64,000 nucleotides of DNA, from positions 1 to 64,000 of the forward strand of contig NZ_FCOK02000015.1 of NCBI RefSeq assembly GCF_001544555.2, written 5' to 3'. Below are positions 42,574 to 52,909 of this stretch, in pieces. This DNA comes from Caballeronia udeis (GTDB taxonomy: Bacteria > Pseudomonadota > Gammaproteobacteria > Burkholderiales > Burkholderiaceae). Every line of letters starts with the position of its first letter. Position 1 is the first letter of the stretch. Under the pieces are notes generated by a model. That model searched no databases, had not been told where the DNA came from, and saw nothing but the letters and a program-made list of their open reading frames with translations. Both the position numbers and the translations under genes were made by a program.

Positions 42574-42936
42574 ATGTCAGTCAAAGCAGCCTTCGCGGAA
42601 TATACCGGCCCAGTCCGTGACGCGATTGAAAATTTCCACGGAAACCAGCTCGTCTACGTTGCGTGGGACGAACATCTGATGTTTCCCTGTGCAGCCGCGT
42701 TTCCATTTCCACCAACCATGCCCTTCGACGCATTGGTGAAAGACGTTCTCCCTTCCGTGTACGGCATACATCCAGACTTCGCTAAGATCGAATGGTCTGA
42801 TGTCAAATGGACACTCGATGGCGAGGCGTTCGATCCGGAACTTACCGCAAGCCTTGCTGGAAATGGCGTTAAGCATAAGTCGCTGATTCGCCTTGCTACT
42901 CCCGGTTTGCATGGCATTGGTGGGATCGGATACTAA
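42574..42936 (+). CDS. dmpO: Phenol hydroxylase gamma subunit (P4)
   Basis: 120 residues, DmpO type: QLVYVAWDEHLMFPCAAAFP and PFDALVKDVLPSVYGIHPDF. Third component of the oxygenase hexamer. Confidence 0.92.
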   Translation: MSVKAAFAEYTGPVRDAIENFHGNQLVYVAWDEHLMFPCAAAFPFPPTMPFDALVKDVLPSVYGIHPDFAKIEWSDVKWTLDGEAFDPELTASLAGNGVKHKSLIRLATPGLHGIGGIGY

Positions 42937-42947
42937 AGGGAGCCAGC

Positions 42948-44012
42948 GTGAGCTTCAAAATGACCATAGAACCGCTGTCTCACACCGTCGAAGTTGCAGC
43001 CGGACAGACGCTGCTGGAGGCGGCATTGAGATCTGGAGTCTACATCCCGCACGCCTGTTTGCACGGGCTTTGCGGCACCTGCAAAGTCCAGGTCGTCGAG
43101 GGGGAAGTGGACTTGGGCGACGCGTCACCGTTCGCTTTGATGGACGTCGAGCGTGATGAGGGAAAGTGCTTGGCATGCGTAGCTATCGCGCAGTCGGACC
43201 TCGTCATCGAAGCTGATATCGATGACGAACCGGATGCGGAGTCGCATCCGATGCAAGATTTTATTGGCACCGTGCGAAAGGTCTCGGACCTCACGCCGAC
43301 CGCGAAGGGCGTTTGGATTGAGCTCGATGGCAGCGGCATAGATTTTCAGGCCGGGCAATACGTCAATCTGCACTTGCCGGGTGTAGCAGAGCCACGGGCT
43401 TTTTCGATCGCGACGGCGCCATCTTCAAAGCGTTTAATTGAATTGAATATTCGCCGGGTGCCAGGCGGCAAGGCCACTGAATATGTACATACGCGGCTTA
43501 AGGAAGGCGAGAAAATCCGGTTGAGCGGTCCATACGGGCGTTTTTTTGTCAGACGCTCTTCGCCCGAAAGTTTCTTGTTTCTGGCGGGCGGCACTGGTCT
43601 TTCAAGCCCGAAGTCAATGATTCTGGATTTGCTTGAGAAAGGCGAAACACGCTCAATAAAGTTGTTCTATGGTGCACGCAACGTACGCGAACTGTACGAC
43701 GACGATTTGTTTCGTGATCTGGCTATTCGTTATCCAAATTTGACTTACGTACCGACATTGTCTGAACCCGATCCTGATGTGGAGTGGCTCGGCGAAAGGG
43801 GCTATGTCCACGAGGTAGCGACTCGACATTTTGACGGTGATTTCCGACATTTCAAGGCGTACATGTGTGGGCCACCCGTCATGATAGATGCTTGTATTAG
43901 TGCACTGATCCGCGGTCGTCTTTTCGAGCGTGACATGTACATGGAGAAGTTCATTTCCGCAGCCGATTTAACCACGTCAGCTCGCAAGAGCCCGCTCTTC
44001 AAGGCGATCTGA
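42948..44012 (+). CDS. dmpP: Phenol hydroxylase reductase (P5)
   Basis: 354 residues from a GTG with GGGAGCC upstream. Plant-type [2Fe-2S] domain with Cys37, Cys42 and Cys45 (CLHGLCGTC), FAD domain with PRAFSIA, NADH domain with FLAGGTGLSSPKSMILD. Delivers NADH electrons to DmpN. Confidence 0.94.
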   Translation: MSFKMTIEPLSHTVEVAAGQTLLEAALRSGVYIPHACLHGLCGTCKVQVVEGEVDLGDASPFALMDVERDEGKCLACVAIAQSDLVIEADIDDEPDAESHPMQDFIGTVRKVSDLTPTAKGVWIELDGSGIDFQAGQYVNLHLPGVAEPRAFSIATAPSSKRLIELNIRRVPGGKATEYVHTRLKEGEKIRLSGPYGRFFVRRSSPESFLFLAGGTGLSSPKSMILDLLEKGETRSIKLFYGARNVRELYDDDLFRDLAIRYPNLTYVPTLSEPDPDVEWLGERGYVHEVATRHFDGDFRHFKAYMCGPPVMIDACISALIRGRLFERDMYMEKFISAADLTTSARKSPLFKAI

Positions 44013-44013
44013 A

Positions 44014-44382
44014 ATGCACGTAGTAGAAGATTGGTCGGCCGTGCCCGACTGCCGGATGTACATGATCCAACTTTCGGAGACGGGGGAAACTTTTGAATGC
44101 AGCTCGTCCGAGACGTTGCTGGAGGCGATGGCGAGGCTCGGTCGCAAGGGTATTCCTGCAGGTTGTCTAAATGGTGGGTGTGGGGTGTGCAAAGTCGAAG
44201 TGAACCGCGGTTGCGTCCGGAAAACGGGCGCGATGAGCCGTGCGCACGTTTCAGCCGAAGAAGAGGCAAGTGGGGTAGTGTTGGCGTGTCGAACCGCGCC
44301 GACCGGTGACCTTGACCTTCGCATTGTCGGAAAGATGAAGAAGACGGTTGTATATGACCGGTGGGGCGCAAGCTCCGCCTGA
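44014..44382 (+). CDS. dmpQ: Chloroplast-type [2Fe-2S] ferredoxin (DmpQ/XylT)
   Basis: 122 residues, starting 1 bp after dmpP. Cluster motif CLNGGCGVC plus a later cysteine (VVLACRTAP). DmpQ/XylT re-reduces the catechol 2,3-dioxygenase iron after oxidation by 4-methylcatechol-type substrates. It lies just upstream of dmpB, as usual. The first 12-16 residues are longer than in XylT; an internal ATG (MYMIQLSETG) is an alternative start. Confidence 0.88.
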   Translation: MHVVEDWSAVPDCRMYMIQLSETGETFECSSSETLLEAMARLGRKGIPAGCLNGGCGVCKVEVNRGCVRKTGAMSRAHVSAEEEASGVVLACRTAPTGDLDLRIVGKMKKTVVYDRWGASSA

Positions 44383-44474
44383 TTCGGACATCGAGCGCCG
44401 ACAGTGGGTTGAAGACAATCCATGTGTAAGGTGACCTGATTAATGCATGGTCCAACATTAAATTGGAGACTGAG

Positions 44475-45419
44475 ATGGGCATCATGAGGATTGGGCATAT
44501 CAGCATAAGGGTGATGGACCTTGAGGCCGCAGTCAAACATTACGAAAACGTGGTGGGACTGAAGGTTACTCATCGCGATGCACAGGGCGCGGTGTATATG
44601 AAGTGCTGGGATGAATGGGACAAGTATTCGGTGGTTCTTACTCTGTCCGATCAGGCAGGAATGAATCACGTGGCCTACAAGGTCGAAAAGAACGCAGATC
44701 TCGATGACCTGAAAGGGCGTATTGAGAAGTTTGGCATCCAAACGGAATTGGTCGCAGCTGGCTCAATGCCGTTCGTCGGACGCATGCTGCAATTCACATT
44801 GCCCAGTGGTCATGACATGTATCTGTACGCTGAAAAGGAATGCGTCGGGACTGATGTCGGCTCGACCAACCCTGATCCCTGGCCTGACGGCCTTCGCGGG
44901 GCTGGCGTGCATTGGCTGGATCATTGCCTGCTGATGTGCGAAATGAATCCTGAGAAGGGGATTAACAAGGTCGCAGAAAACACCCGTTTCTTCATTGACG
45001 TGCTCGACTTCTTTCAGACCGAGCAGGTTACTGTGGGGCCGCAAGGTTCGATTCAGCTCGCCTCCTTCCTGTCGCATTCGAGTAAGCCTCACGACATAGC
45101 CTTTGTCGGTGGCGAGCGGGCCGGGCTTCACCATCTGTCATTTTTCCTGGACTCATGGCATGACATCTTGAAGGCCGCGGACGTAATGGCCAAGAACAAG
45201 GTCCGGATCGATGTCGCGCCGACGCGCCATGGTTTGACGCGTGGGGAGACTATTTACTTCTTCGATCCATCGGGTAACCGCAACGAAACGTTTGCCGGCC
45301 TGGGGTATCAGGCGCAGCGCGACAAGCCGGTTGTCACGTGGACTGAAGATCAGGCCGGTCGCAGCATTTTTTATCACACGGGGGTGATGGCTGAGGGATT
45401 CACCACTGTCTATACGTGA
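44475..45419 (+). CDS. dmpB: Catechol 2,3-dioxygenase
   Basis: 314 residues from the ATG at 44475 (GGAGACTGAG upstream). Two-domain vicinal-oxygen-chelate extradiol dioxygenase with Fe(II) ligands His150 (WLDHCLL), a His of LHHLSFF near 219, and Glu271 (GNRNETF). It opens catechol and methylcatechols to 2-hydroxymuconic semialdehydes. It belongs to the XylE/DmpB type and is unrelated to PhnC. Confidence 0.95.
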   Translation: MGIMRIGHISIRVMDLEAAVKHYENVVGLKVTHRDAQGAVYMKCWDEWDKYSVVLTLSDQAGMNHVAYKVEKNADLDDLKGRIEKFGIQTELVAAGSMPFVGRMLQFTLPSGHDMYLYAEKECVGTDVGSTNPDPWPDGLRGAGVHWLDHCLLMCEMNPEKGINKVAENTRFFIDVLDFFQTEQVTVGPQGSIQLASFLSHSSKPHDIAFVGGERAGLHHLSFFLDSWHDILKAADVMAKNKVRIDVAPTRHGLTRGETIYFFDPSGNRNETFAGLGYQAQRDKPVVTWTEDQAGRSIFYHTGVMAEGFTTVYT

Positions 45420-45539
45420 TGAGATTAATGAAAGCAGGCCGGTTGCTGACGTTTGCCGTTCGAACAACGACCTCGTGCTCGAAGTGACTTTCGATAGTCG
45501 CGCTTGAACGGCCCGCATAGGGACGAAGGTAATTTGAGG

Positions 45540-45974
45540 ATGGCAAATATGACTTGCACGCCGCGCCTAAGTTGGGAGGCGGCCCACCGCGCGGTCGAAG
45601 GCGCGGTACGAAAGGCTATCGACCTCGGGGCACGTGTGAATGTGACCGTAGTTGACATTGGCGGCAATCCCCTATCTTTCCTGCGGATGCCGGGAGCGCC
45701 GCTTCACTCGATCAGCATCAGCGAAGACAAGGCGTACACGGCAGCGAGCTTTGGTTTGGCCACGAGTCAGTGGGCGGCAGAACTGCAGGCGCAATCAGAT
45801 GCATTGCGACAAGGCCTGCCACTTCGGCCACGCTTCGTAATGTTCGGCGGGGGCGTGCCGATACGGCTCGCGGACGAAGTCGTCGGAGGGATTGGCGTGT
45901 CGGGTGCGTCGGAAGTGCAGGACGAAGCCTGTGCGAACGCTGGGCTTGCGGCAGCGGGTCTGCTCGACAAGTAA
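45540..45974 (+). CDS. GlcG/HbpS-family protein in the meta-pathway operon
   Basis: 144 residues from the ATG at 45540. Family features: WEAAHRAVEGAVRKAIDLGA, VNVTVVDIGGNPLSFLRMPG, EDKAYTAASFGLAT and the glycine-rich ending IRLADEVVGGIGVSGASEVQ. GlcG/HbpS proteins bind haem or small ligands; members recur in phenol and meta-cleavage operons without a settled role. It occupies the slot between dmpB and dmpC. Confidence 0.85.
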   Translation: MANMTCTPRLSWEAAHRAVEGAVRKAIDLGARVNVTVVDIGGNPLSFLRMPGAPLHSISISEDKAYTAASFGLATSQWAAELQAQSDALRQGLPLRPRFVMFGGGVPIRLADEVVGGIGVSGASEVQDEACANAGLAAAGLLDK

Positions 45975-45995
45975 AACACCATAGGAAGTACGGAC

Positions 45996-47450
45996 GTGAA
46001 AGACATCAAAAACTTTATCGACGGCGAGTTCGTTTCGACCGAACGCTGGTTTGACAAGCGTTCGCCATATGACGGAAAAGTGATCGCACGCGTCGCAGAG
46101 GCGGGACAAGCCGAGGTGCACGCGGCGGTGTGTGCCGCGCGAGAAGCGTTACGTGGTCCGTGGGGACAACTGGCAGTAACCGAGCGGGTTGAGATGCTCT
46201 ACGCGATCGCAACTGAAATCGATCGACGCTTCGAAGACTTTGTCGGCGCCGAGATGACCGACATGGGCCAACCCGCGCATTTCATTCGTCATGTTGATGT
46301 CCCGCGAGGCGCTGCAAATTTCAGAGTTTTCGCCGACGTCGTCAAAAATGTTCCGACCGAATTCTTCGAAATGGCGACACCAGACGGCAGAGGCGCATTC
46401 AACTACTCGGTTCGCAAGCCGGTGGGCGTAGTGGCTGTGATCTGCCCTTGGAATCTGCCCTTCCTCTTGATGACCTGGAAGGTCGGACCCGCACTGGCAT
46501 GTGGCAATACAGTCGTCGTCAAGCCGTCAGAGGAGACACCGCAGGCGGCCACGCTCTTAGCTGAAGTGATGGCAAGCGTCGGCGTCCCCAAAGGCGTCTT
46601 CAATGTCGTTCACGGTTTTGGACCCGAAGCGGCAGGAGAGTTCCTGACGACTCATGCGCAGGTGAACGCAATCACGTTCACCGGCGAAACGCGCACGGGT
46701 GCGGCAATCATGAGGGCAGCGTCAAACGGCGCGCGCCCGGTGTCGCTTGAGATGGGTGGGAAAAACGCCGCAATCGTGTTTGCCGACTGCGACATGGACG
46801 CTGCCATCGAGGGAACATTGCGGTCCGTATTCGCCAATTGCGGACAAGTGTGTCTGGGTACTGAACGCGTGTATGTCGAGCGCCCCGTCTTCGACAAATT
46901 CGTTGGCCGCCTGAAGGCAGGAGTAGAAGCGTGGAAGCTGGGAGTGCCTACGGATCCGGAGAGCCGTATGGGTCCGCTGATTTCACAAGAGCATCGTGAC
47001 AAGGTGCTGTCGTATTACAAGAAGGCAGTCGACGAAGGGGCTACGGTGATCACAGGAGGGGGCATCCCTGATATGCCGGACGCTCTCCGAGGGGGGTCTT
47101 GGGTGCAGCCGACCATTTGGACCGGCCTGCCGGACTCGGCAACGGTGTTGCGAGAGGAAGTTTTCGGGCCGTGCTGTCACATTGCACCGTTTGACAGTGA
47201 AGAAGAGGTCATTGGCCGCGCCAACGACAACGACTATGGATTGGCCACGGCTATCTGGACCACAAATCTTTCGCGCGCGCACCGAGTCGCGGCCTCCATC
47301 GAGGTCGGTATCGCGTGGGTGAACTCCTGGTTCCTGCGTGATTTGCGCACTCCGTTCGGGGGTGCCAAGCAATCTGGGATAGGCCGCGAAGGTGGGACCC
47401 ATTCACTTGAGTTTTATACGGAACTCAAAAACGTGTGCATCAAACTGTGA
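45996..47450 (+). CDS. dmpC: 2-hydroxymuconic semialdehyde dehydrogenase
   Basis: 484 residues from a GTG with AGGAAG upstream. Aldehyde dehydrogenase with PWNLPFLLMTWKVGPALACG, TFTGETRTG, LEMGGKNAA (Glu) and FANCGQVCLGTERV (Cys). Oxidises 2-hydroxymuconic semialdehyde with NAD to 4-oxalocrotonate (dehydrogenase branch). Confidence 0.94.
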   Translation: MKDIKNFIDGEFVSTERWFDKRSPYDGKVIARVAEAGQAEVHAAVCAAREALRGPWGQLAVTERVEMLYAIATEIDRRFEDFVGAEMTDMGQPAHFIRHVDVPRGAANFRVFADVVKNVPTEFFEMATPDGRGAFNYSVRKPVGVVAVICPWNLPFLLMTWKVGPALACGNTVVVKPSEETPQAATLLAEVMASVGVPKGVFNVVHGFGPEAAGEFLTTHAQVNAITFTGETRTGAAIMRAASNGARPVSLEMGGKNAAIVFADCDMDAAIEGTLRSVFANCGQVCLGTERVYVERPVFDKFVGRLKAGVEAWKLGVPTDPESRMGPLISQEHRDKVLSYYKKAVDEGATVITGGGIPDMPDALRGGSWVQPTIWTGLPDSATVLREEVFGPCCHIAPFDSEEEVIGRANDNDYGLATAIWTTNLSRAHRVAASIEVGIAWVNSWFLRDLRTPFGGAKQSGIGREGGTHSLEFYTELKNVCIKL

Positions 47451-47452
47451 TC

Positions 47453-48235
47453 ATGGAAAAAACGCAAATCACGCAATTCGGCGACGATCTATATCAGGCA
47501 CTGGTGACGCGCTCGGTGGTTGCACCGCTGACGGAGCGACATTCGGGCATGACGATCGAGGACGCTTATCAAATTCAGCAGCAGATGATTGGCCGCCGCG
47601 TTGAGGCCGGCGAACGGATCATTGGCAAGAAAATCGGCGTTACGTCTGCTGCGGTGATGAACATGCTGGGCGTGTATCAGCCGGACTTTGGATACATGCT
47701 TGACGGGATGATCTACAACGAGGGGCAGGCGATCGAGGCTGCAACGCTGATTCAGCCAAAGGCGGAAGGAGAGATAGCCTTTATCCTTAAAAAAGACCTG
47801 ATGGGCCCGGGTGTCACCAGCGCTGCTGTCCTCGCGGCGACTGAATGTGTGATGCCGTGTTTCGAGATTGTGGACTCCCGCATTCGCGACTGGAAGATCA
47901 AGATTCAGGACACCATTGCAGACAACGCCTCATGTGGTGTGTTTGTACTGGGAGATCAGGCGGTTGACCCACGCAAGCTTGACCTGACGCTTTGCGGGAT
48001 GGTGCTGGAGCGCAATGGGGACATCATTGCCACGGGGTGTGGCGCCGCCGCGCTCGGTTCGCCGCTCAATGCAGTGGCGTGGCTCGCGAACCGCTTGGGC
48101 ACTCTCGGGATTCCGCTCAAAGCCGGCGAAGTGATTCTGTCAGGCGCGCTTGCCGCGATGTTTCCGGCCACGGCAGGCGACAGTTTCAGAGTCAGCATAG
48201 GTGGCCTCGGCAGTTGTTCGGTTCGGTTTCAGTGA
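47453..48235 (+). CDS. dmpE: 2-oxopent-4-enoate hydratase
   Basis: 260 residues from ATG 47453, 2 bp after dmpC (the frame is open upstream into dmpC). FAH-like hydratase/decarboxylase family: [35 protein letters not shown] and [20 protein letters not shown]. Hydrates 2-oxopent-4-enoate to 4-hydroxy-2-oxovalerate. Paralogous to DmpH at 50285. Confidence 0.92.
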   Translation: MEKTQITQFGDDLYQALVTRSVVAPLTERHSGMTIEDAYQIQQQMIGRRVEAGERIIGKKIGVTSAAVMNMLGVYQPDFGYMLDGMIYNEGQAIEAATLIQPKAEGEIAFILKKDLMGPGVTSAAVLAATECVMPCFEIVDSRIRDWKIKIQDTIADNASCGVFVLGDQAVDPRKLDLTLCGMVLERNGDIIATGCGAAALGSPLNAVAWLANRLGTLGIPLKAGEVILSGALAAMFPATAGDSFRVSIGGLGSCSVRFQ

Positions 48236-48314
48236 CCACGTATGGAAAAGCACCCGGTCGGGCCGTTTGTCTGCCATCCGATTTAAAAGTCGCTTCCACG
48301 TTAAGGATCGTTTC

Positions 48315-49226
48315 ATGAAGAAAATCAAGTGTGCACTCATCGGACCTGGCAACATTGGTACCGATCTACTGGCCAAACTTCGGCGCAGCACCGTGCTCGA
48401 ACCGGTGTGGATGGTGGGCATCGATCCGGAGTCGGACGGACTGAAGCGAGCCCGTGAAATGGGCATCAAGACCACGGCTGACGGTGTCGACGGATTACTG
48501 CCGCATGTGTTGGCCGACGGCGTGCGGATTGCATTTGATGCAACGAGCGCCTACGTGCATGCAGAAAATTCCCGCAAGCTTAATGCACTGGGCGTCATGA
48601 TGATTGATCTGACGCCGGCGGCGATCGGCCCATACTGTGTGCCACCGGTTAATCTGAAAGAACATCTTGGTAAGCGCGAGATGAATGTGAACATGGTGAC
48701 GTGTGGTGGACAGGCCACCATTCCAATGGTCGCGGCAGTCTCTCGCGTGCAGCCGGTGGCGTACGGCGAAATCGTGGCGACTGTGTCAAGCCGCTCGGTG
48801 GGACCGGGTACCCGCAAGAACATTGACGAATTTACGCGCACCACCGCTGCCGCCGTCGAAAAGGTCGGAGGCGCAAAAAAAGGCAAGGCAATCATCATCA
48901 TCAACCCGGCGGAGCCTCCAATGATGATGCGCGACACCATTCATTGTCTGACCGAAACTGAGCCGGATCAGCAGAAAATAACCGAGTCCGTGCACGCGAT
49001 GATCGAAGAGGTTCAGAAGTACGTGCCAGGCTACCGGTTGGTGAATGGCCCAGTGTTTGACGGTAAGCGGGTCACGATCTTCATGGAAGTGTCGGGGTTA
49101 GGAGACTATTTGCCAAAGTACGCCGGCAACCTGGACATCATGACCGCCGCAGCGGCGCGTACTGCCGAGATGTTTGCCGAAGAGATGTTGACTGGCAAGC
49201 TCGCGCTCGAACCCGTCGTCGTCTGA
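48315..49226 (+). CDS. dmpF: Acetaldehyde dehydrogenase (acylating)
   Basis: 303 residues from ATG 48315. NAD site [13 protein letters not shown], catalytic cysteine in [13 protein letters not shown], and the C-terminal dimer/aldolase-contact region. Converts channelled acetaldehyde to acetyl-CoA in complex with DmpG. Confidence 0.95.
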   Translation: MKKIKCALIGPGNIGTDLLAKLRRSTVLEPVWMVGIDPESDGLKRAREMGIKTTADGVDGLLPHVLADGVRIAFDATSAYVHAENSRKLNALGVMMIDLTPAAIGPYCVPPVNLKEHLGKREMNVNMVTCGGQATIPMVAAVSRVQPVAYGEIVATVSSRSVGPGTRKNIDEFTRTTAAAVEKVGGAKKGKAIIIINPAEPPMMMRDTIHCLTETEPDQQKITESVHAMIEEVQKYVPGYRLVNGPVFDGKRVTIFMEVSGLGDYLPKYAGNLDIMTAAAARTAEMFAEEMLTGKLALEPVVV

Positions 49227-49244
49227 TTGATCAAGGAGAACACC

Positions 49245-50288
49245 ATGAACTTGCAAGGCAAGAAGATTACCGTCCACGACATGACTTTGCGTGACGGCAT
49301 GCATCCGAAGCGTCATCAGATGACGCTGGAGCAGATGAAGGGGATAGCCTGCGGATTGGATGCAGCTGGCATTCCGCTCATTGAGGTCACGCATGGCGAT
49401 GGTCTCGGCGGTTCGTCGGTTAACTATGGATTTCCTGCTCATAGCGACGAGGAATACCTCGGTACTGTCATCCCACTGATGAAACAGGCTAAGGTGTCGG
49501 CCCTGCTGATACCGGGCATCGGTACCGTCGATCATTTGAGGATGGCCAAGGATCTCGGCGTTCACACGATCCGGGTGGCGACTCACTGCACCGAGGCGGA
49601 CGTATCGGAGCAGCACATTAGTCTTGCGCGCAGCCTTGAGATGGACACCGTAGGGTTCCTCATGATGGCGCATATGAACAGCCCGCAGGGGTTGGTTAAG
49701 CAGGCAAAGCTGATGGAGTCGTACGGCGCGAACTGTGTCTATATCACCGATTCGGCCGGATATATGCTGCCCGACGATGTCAGGGCTCGGCTCGGCGCCG
49801 TGCGTGAGGCACTCAAGCCCGAGACGGAACTCGGCTTTCATGGGCACCATAATCTCGCGATGGGAGTTGCTAACTCCGTTGCGGCCGTCGAGTCGGGGGC
49901 CATTCGCATTGACGCCGCCTCCGCGGGGCTTGGTGCCGGGGCAGGCAACACACCGATGGAAGTATTGGTGGCTGTATGCGACCGGATGGGAATTCAGACT
50001 GGGGTGGATGTATGGGCCATCCAGGACGTGGCCGAAGAACTGGTGGTCCCGATCATGGACTTCCCCATTCGCATTGACCGAGATTCGCTTACGTTAGGGT
50101 ACGCGGGCGTGTACGGCTCGTTCCTGTTGTTTGCTAAACGTGCTTCGCAAAAGTATGGCGTACCGGCTCGCGACATCCTCGTGGAGCTGGGTCGGCGTGG
50201 CATGGTCGGTGGCCAGGAGGACATGATCGAGGACACCGCAATGACGTTGGCCAAGGCGCGCGTCCAACAGACAAAGGTGGCCGCATGA
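49245..50288 (+). CDS. dmpG: 4-hydroxy-2-oxovalerate aldolase
   Basis: 347 residues from ATG 49245 (AAGGAG upstream). HMGL-like TIM barrel: [14 protein letters not shown] metal/base site, [15 protein letters not shown] metal histidines, [16 protein letters not shown] and the C-terminal channel domain. Splits 4-hydroxy-2-oxovalerate to pyruvate and acetaldehyde. Its stop overlaps the dmpH start. Confidence 0.95.
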   Translation: MNLQGKKITVHDMTLRDGMHPKRHQMTLEQMKGIACGLDAAGIPLIEVTHGDGLGGSSVNYGFPAHSDEEYLGTVIPLMKQAKVSALLIPGIGTVDHLRMAKDLGVHTIRVATHCTEADVSEQHISLARSLEMDTVGFLMMAHMNSPQGLVKQAKLMESYGANCVYITDSAGYMLPDDVRARLGAVREALKPETELGFHGHHNLAMGVANSVAAVESGAIRIDAASAGLGAGAGNTPMEVLVAVCDRMGIQTGVDVWAIQDVAEELVVPIMDFPIRIDRDSLTLGYAGVYGSFLLFAKRASQKYGVPARDILVELGRRGMVGGQEDMIEDTAMTLAKARVQQTKVAA

Positions 50289-51073
50289 AGCTTGATGCCA
50301 CAACGGTTGCTCTTCTCGCCGAGCGTCTCGAGAACTGCGAGCTGCAGGCGGAAGATACGCTCAAGATCACCGAAGAACATCCGGAGATGGACTGGGAAGA
50401 TGCTTACGCGATCCAGGATGAAATCCGGCGCCGCAAAGTCGCGCGCGGCAGCAAAATCATCGGACTGAAGGCGGGACTGACGTCGCACGCCAAGATGAAG
50501 CAGATGGGCGTTCAGAACCCTGTTTTCGGGTTTCTGGCCGACTACTTCGCGATACCCGACGGCGGTACGTGTGACGTCAAAGCCTTGATTCACCCGAAGG
50601 TGGAACCGGAAATCGCGTTTTTTACGAAGACTGTGCTACGAGGCCCAGGATGCCACATCGGGGCAGTGTTTGCGGCGATCGATTTCGTCATGCCTGGCAT
50701 CGAGGTCATCGATTCGCGATACCGCGATTTTAAGTTTGATCTTAAGAGTGTGGTGGCGGACAACACATCGGCCGCTCGCTTTGTGATCGGTGGCCAACCG
50801 GTATCTGCATCCCATCTCGATTTGCGCACGGTCGGGATTGTGTTGGAAAAAAACGGTGAAGCGGTCGCGTTTGGGGCGGGCGCCGCGGTACTAGGGCATC
50901 CCGCTGCAGCGATTGCGATGCTGGCCAATCACCTAAGCGAGCGTGGTGAGGAAATTCCGGCCGGCAGCATCATTCTTTCCGGTGGTATCACTGAGGCCAT
51001 CGCCGTGCAAGCGGGAGATGCTATATCTCTTCGGGTTCAGGGCATGGGCAGTACGGGTTTGCGTTTTATCTAA
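50285..51073 (+). CDS. dmpH: 4-oxalocrotonate decarboxylase
   Basis: 262 residues; ATGA overlap with dmpG shows translational coupling. Family segments: [51 protein letters not shown] and [15 protein letters not shown]. Decarboxylates 4-oxalocrotonate to 2-oxopent-4-enoate, in complex with DmpE. Confidence 0.93.
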   Translation: MKLDATTVALLAERLENCELQAEDTLKITEEHPEMDWEDAYAIQDEIRRRKVARGSKIIGLKAGLTSHAKMKQMGVQNPVFGFLADYFAIPDGGTCDVKALIHPKVEPEIAFFTKTVLRGPGCHIGAVFAAIDFVMPGIEVIDSRYRDFKFDLKSVVADNTSAARFVIGGQPVSASHLDLRTVGIVLEKNGEAVAFGAGAAVLGHPAAAIAMLANHLSERGEEIPAGSIILSGGITEAIAVQAGDAISLRVQGMGSTGLRFI

Positions 51074-51084
51074 CGGGGATAGTG

Positions 51085-51276
51085 ATGCCAATAGCACAGC
51101 TGTACATCATCGAAGGGCGTGATGACGAGAAGAAGGAGCGGTTGATCGTCGAAGTCACCGATGCGATTCACCGCGCCATTGATGCGCCGATCGAGTCCAT
51201 TCGAGTCATCATCACCGAGATGCCGAAACAGCACTTCGGCATTGCAGGACAAAGTGCGCTCAAGCGCGGACGTTAG
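51085..51276 (+). CDS. dmpI: 4-oxalocrotonate tautomerase
   Basis: 63 residues from ATG 51085, which places the catalytic Pro directly after Met (MPIAQLYIIEGR); the GTG at 51082 would bury it. Arg11 and Arg39 (mature numbering) of the active site are present. Ketonises the enol form of 4-oxalocrotonate. Last dmp lower-pathway gene; tmoA follows after 59 bp. Confidence 0.93.
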   Translation: MPIAQLYIIEGRDDEKKERLIVEVTDAIHRAIDAPIESIRVIITEMPKQHFGIAGQSALKRGR

Positions 51277-51335
51277 AAGTTTTTCTTGTCGTGCGTTAAG
51301 GCCGCGATGGCCTGCGAAATCTAGGAGACGAAAAA

Positions 51336-52838
51336 ATGGCTTTACTCAACCGGATGGACTGGTACGACCTTGCCAGGACGACCAACTGGTCGCCGAGATA
51401 TGTCACAGAGAGCGAACTATTTCCGCCTGAGTTGAGCGGAGGGTATGACATTCCCATGGAAAAGTGGGAAGTCTATGACGAGCCCTATAAGCAGACCTAC
51501 CCGGAATACGTGAAAATTCAACGCGAGAAGGACTCCGGCGCCTACTCAGTAAAAGCCGCGCTCGAGCGCAGTCAAATCTATGAAAAAGCAGATCCGGGTT
51601 GGCTCACGGTGATGAAGCAGCACTATGGCGCGATCGCTCTCGCCGAGTACGCAGCCGCGAGCGCAGAGGCAAGGATGATGCGTTTCTCCAAGGCGCCGGG
51701 CATGCGCAATATGGCAACGATGGGTAGTCTGGATGAAATCCGTCACGGCCAGATCCAGTTGTATTTTCCTCACGAGCATGTCTCGAAAGACCGTCAGTTC
51801 GACTGGGCTGCCAAGGCCTTCCATACGAACGAGTGGGCCGCCATTGCGGCACGTCATTTCTTCGATGACATCATGATGACGCGCGACGCGATCAGTGTCG
51901 GCATCATGCTGACTTTCAGCTTCGAAACCGGTTTCACCAACATGCAATTTCTGGGACTGGCGGCCGACGCGGCGGAGGCTGGGGATCACACTTTCGCCAG
52001 TCTGATATCGAGTGTGCAGACCGACGAGTCGCGCCATGCACAGATCGGCGGTCCAACGCTTGAGATACTGATCGCAAACGGCAAGAAAGCCGAGGCCCAG
52101 AAAAAGGTTGACATTGCTTTCTGGCGCGCGTGGAGGCTGTTTTCGGTGCTGACTGGTCCTGTGATGGACTACTACACTCCACTTGAGCACCGCAAGCAGT
52201 CGTTCAAGGAGTTTATGCAGGAGTGGATCGTCACGCAGTTCGAACGCGCACTGGGCGATCTTGGGCTCGACAAGCCATGGTATTGGGATACGTTCCTGCG
52301 GCAGCTGGACCAACAGCATCACGGCATGCATCTCGGCGTCTGGTATTGGCGTCCCACCGTCTGGTGGAACCCCGCTGCTGGCGTCACGCCGGCGGAACGC
52401 GATTGGCTGGAAGAGAAATATCCCGGCTGGAACGACACCTGGGGCCAGTGCTGGGATGTGATCATCGACAACCTGGTCGATGGAAACATGGCGCAAACGT
52501 ACCCGGAGACGCTGCCGATTGTGTGCAACATGTGCAACCTGCCGATCAATTACACGCCTGGCAACGGCTGGGCAGTGCAGGACTACCCGCTCGAATACAA
52601 GGGGCGACTGTATCACTTCGGTTCGGAGCCGGATCGTTGGTGCTTCGAGCAGGAGCCGGAGCGTTATGCGGGTCACATGACTTTGGTGGACCGTTTCCTC
52701 GCTGGCTTGGTACAGCCTATGGACTTGGGTGGGGCTCTGGCTTACATGGGCCTCGCGCCTGGCGAAATCGGTGATGATGCCCACGGCTACTCGTGGGTCG
52801 ACATCTACAAGCAGATGCGCATGAAGAAGGCGAGTTGA
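51336..52838 (+). CDS. tmoA: Toluene/benzene monooxygenase alpha subunit (TmoA/TbuA1-like)
   Basis: 500 residues, matching TmoA/TouA/TbuA1. All di-iron ligands sit at the canonical numbers: Glu104, Glu134, His137 (DEIRH), Glu197, Glu231 and His234 (DESRH), and Thr201 is present. Ile100, Ala103 and Ala107 line positions that set regioselectivity in T4MO-type enzymes; position 103 is Gly in T4MO. AGGAGACG precedes the ATG. No sigma-54 or other promoter is apparent in the 59-bp gap after dmpI, so it is probably co-transcribed with the dmp genes. Called tbuA1 in Ralstonia pickettii PKO1. Confidence 0.94.
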   Translation: MALLNRMDWYDLARTTNWSPRYVTESELFPPELSGGYDIPMEKWEVYDEPYKQTYPEYVKIQREKDSGAYSVKAALERSQIYEKADPGWLTVMKQHYGAIALAEYAAASAEARMMRFSKAPGMRNMATMGSLDEIRHGQIQLYFPHEHVSKDRQFDWAAKAFHTNEWAAIAARHFFDDIMMTRDAISVGIMLTFSFETGFTNMQFLGLAADAAEAGDHTFASLISSVQTDESRHAQIGGPTLEILIANGKKAEAQKKVDIAFWRAWRLFSVLTGPVMDYYTPLEHRKQSFKEFMQEWIVTQFERALGDLGLDKPWYWDTFLRQLDQQHHGMHLGVWYWRPTVWWNPAAGVTPAERDWLEEKYPGWNDTWGQCWDVIIDNLVDGNMAQTYPETLPIVCNMCNLPINYTPGNGWAVQDYPLEYKGRLYHFGSEPDRWCFEQEPERYAGHMTLVDRFLAGLVQPMDLGGALAYMGLAPGEIGDDAHGYSWVDIYKQMRMKKAS

Positions 52839-52909
52839 GCGCTGCTGCCTGACAGGCCGGTGGCGGTATGACCACCGGCGCAATCACCAACTAAATGGAG
52901 GACAACATA

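Noticed and set aside
51277..51335. Sigma-54 promoter for tmoA
   Set aside because: TGGCC is present but no TTGC-type -12 element at the required spacing.
51546..52883. 445-codon open frame antisense to tmoA
   Set aside because: Arg/His/Val-rich shadow of a gene with all catalytic residues in place.
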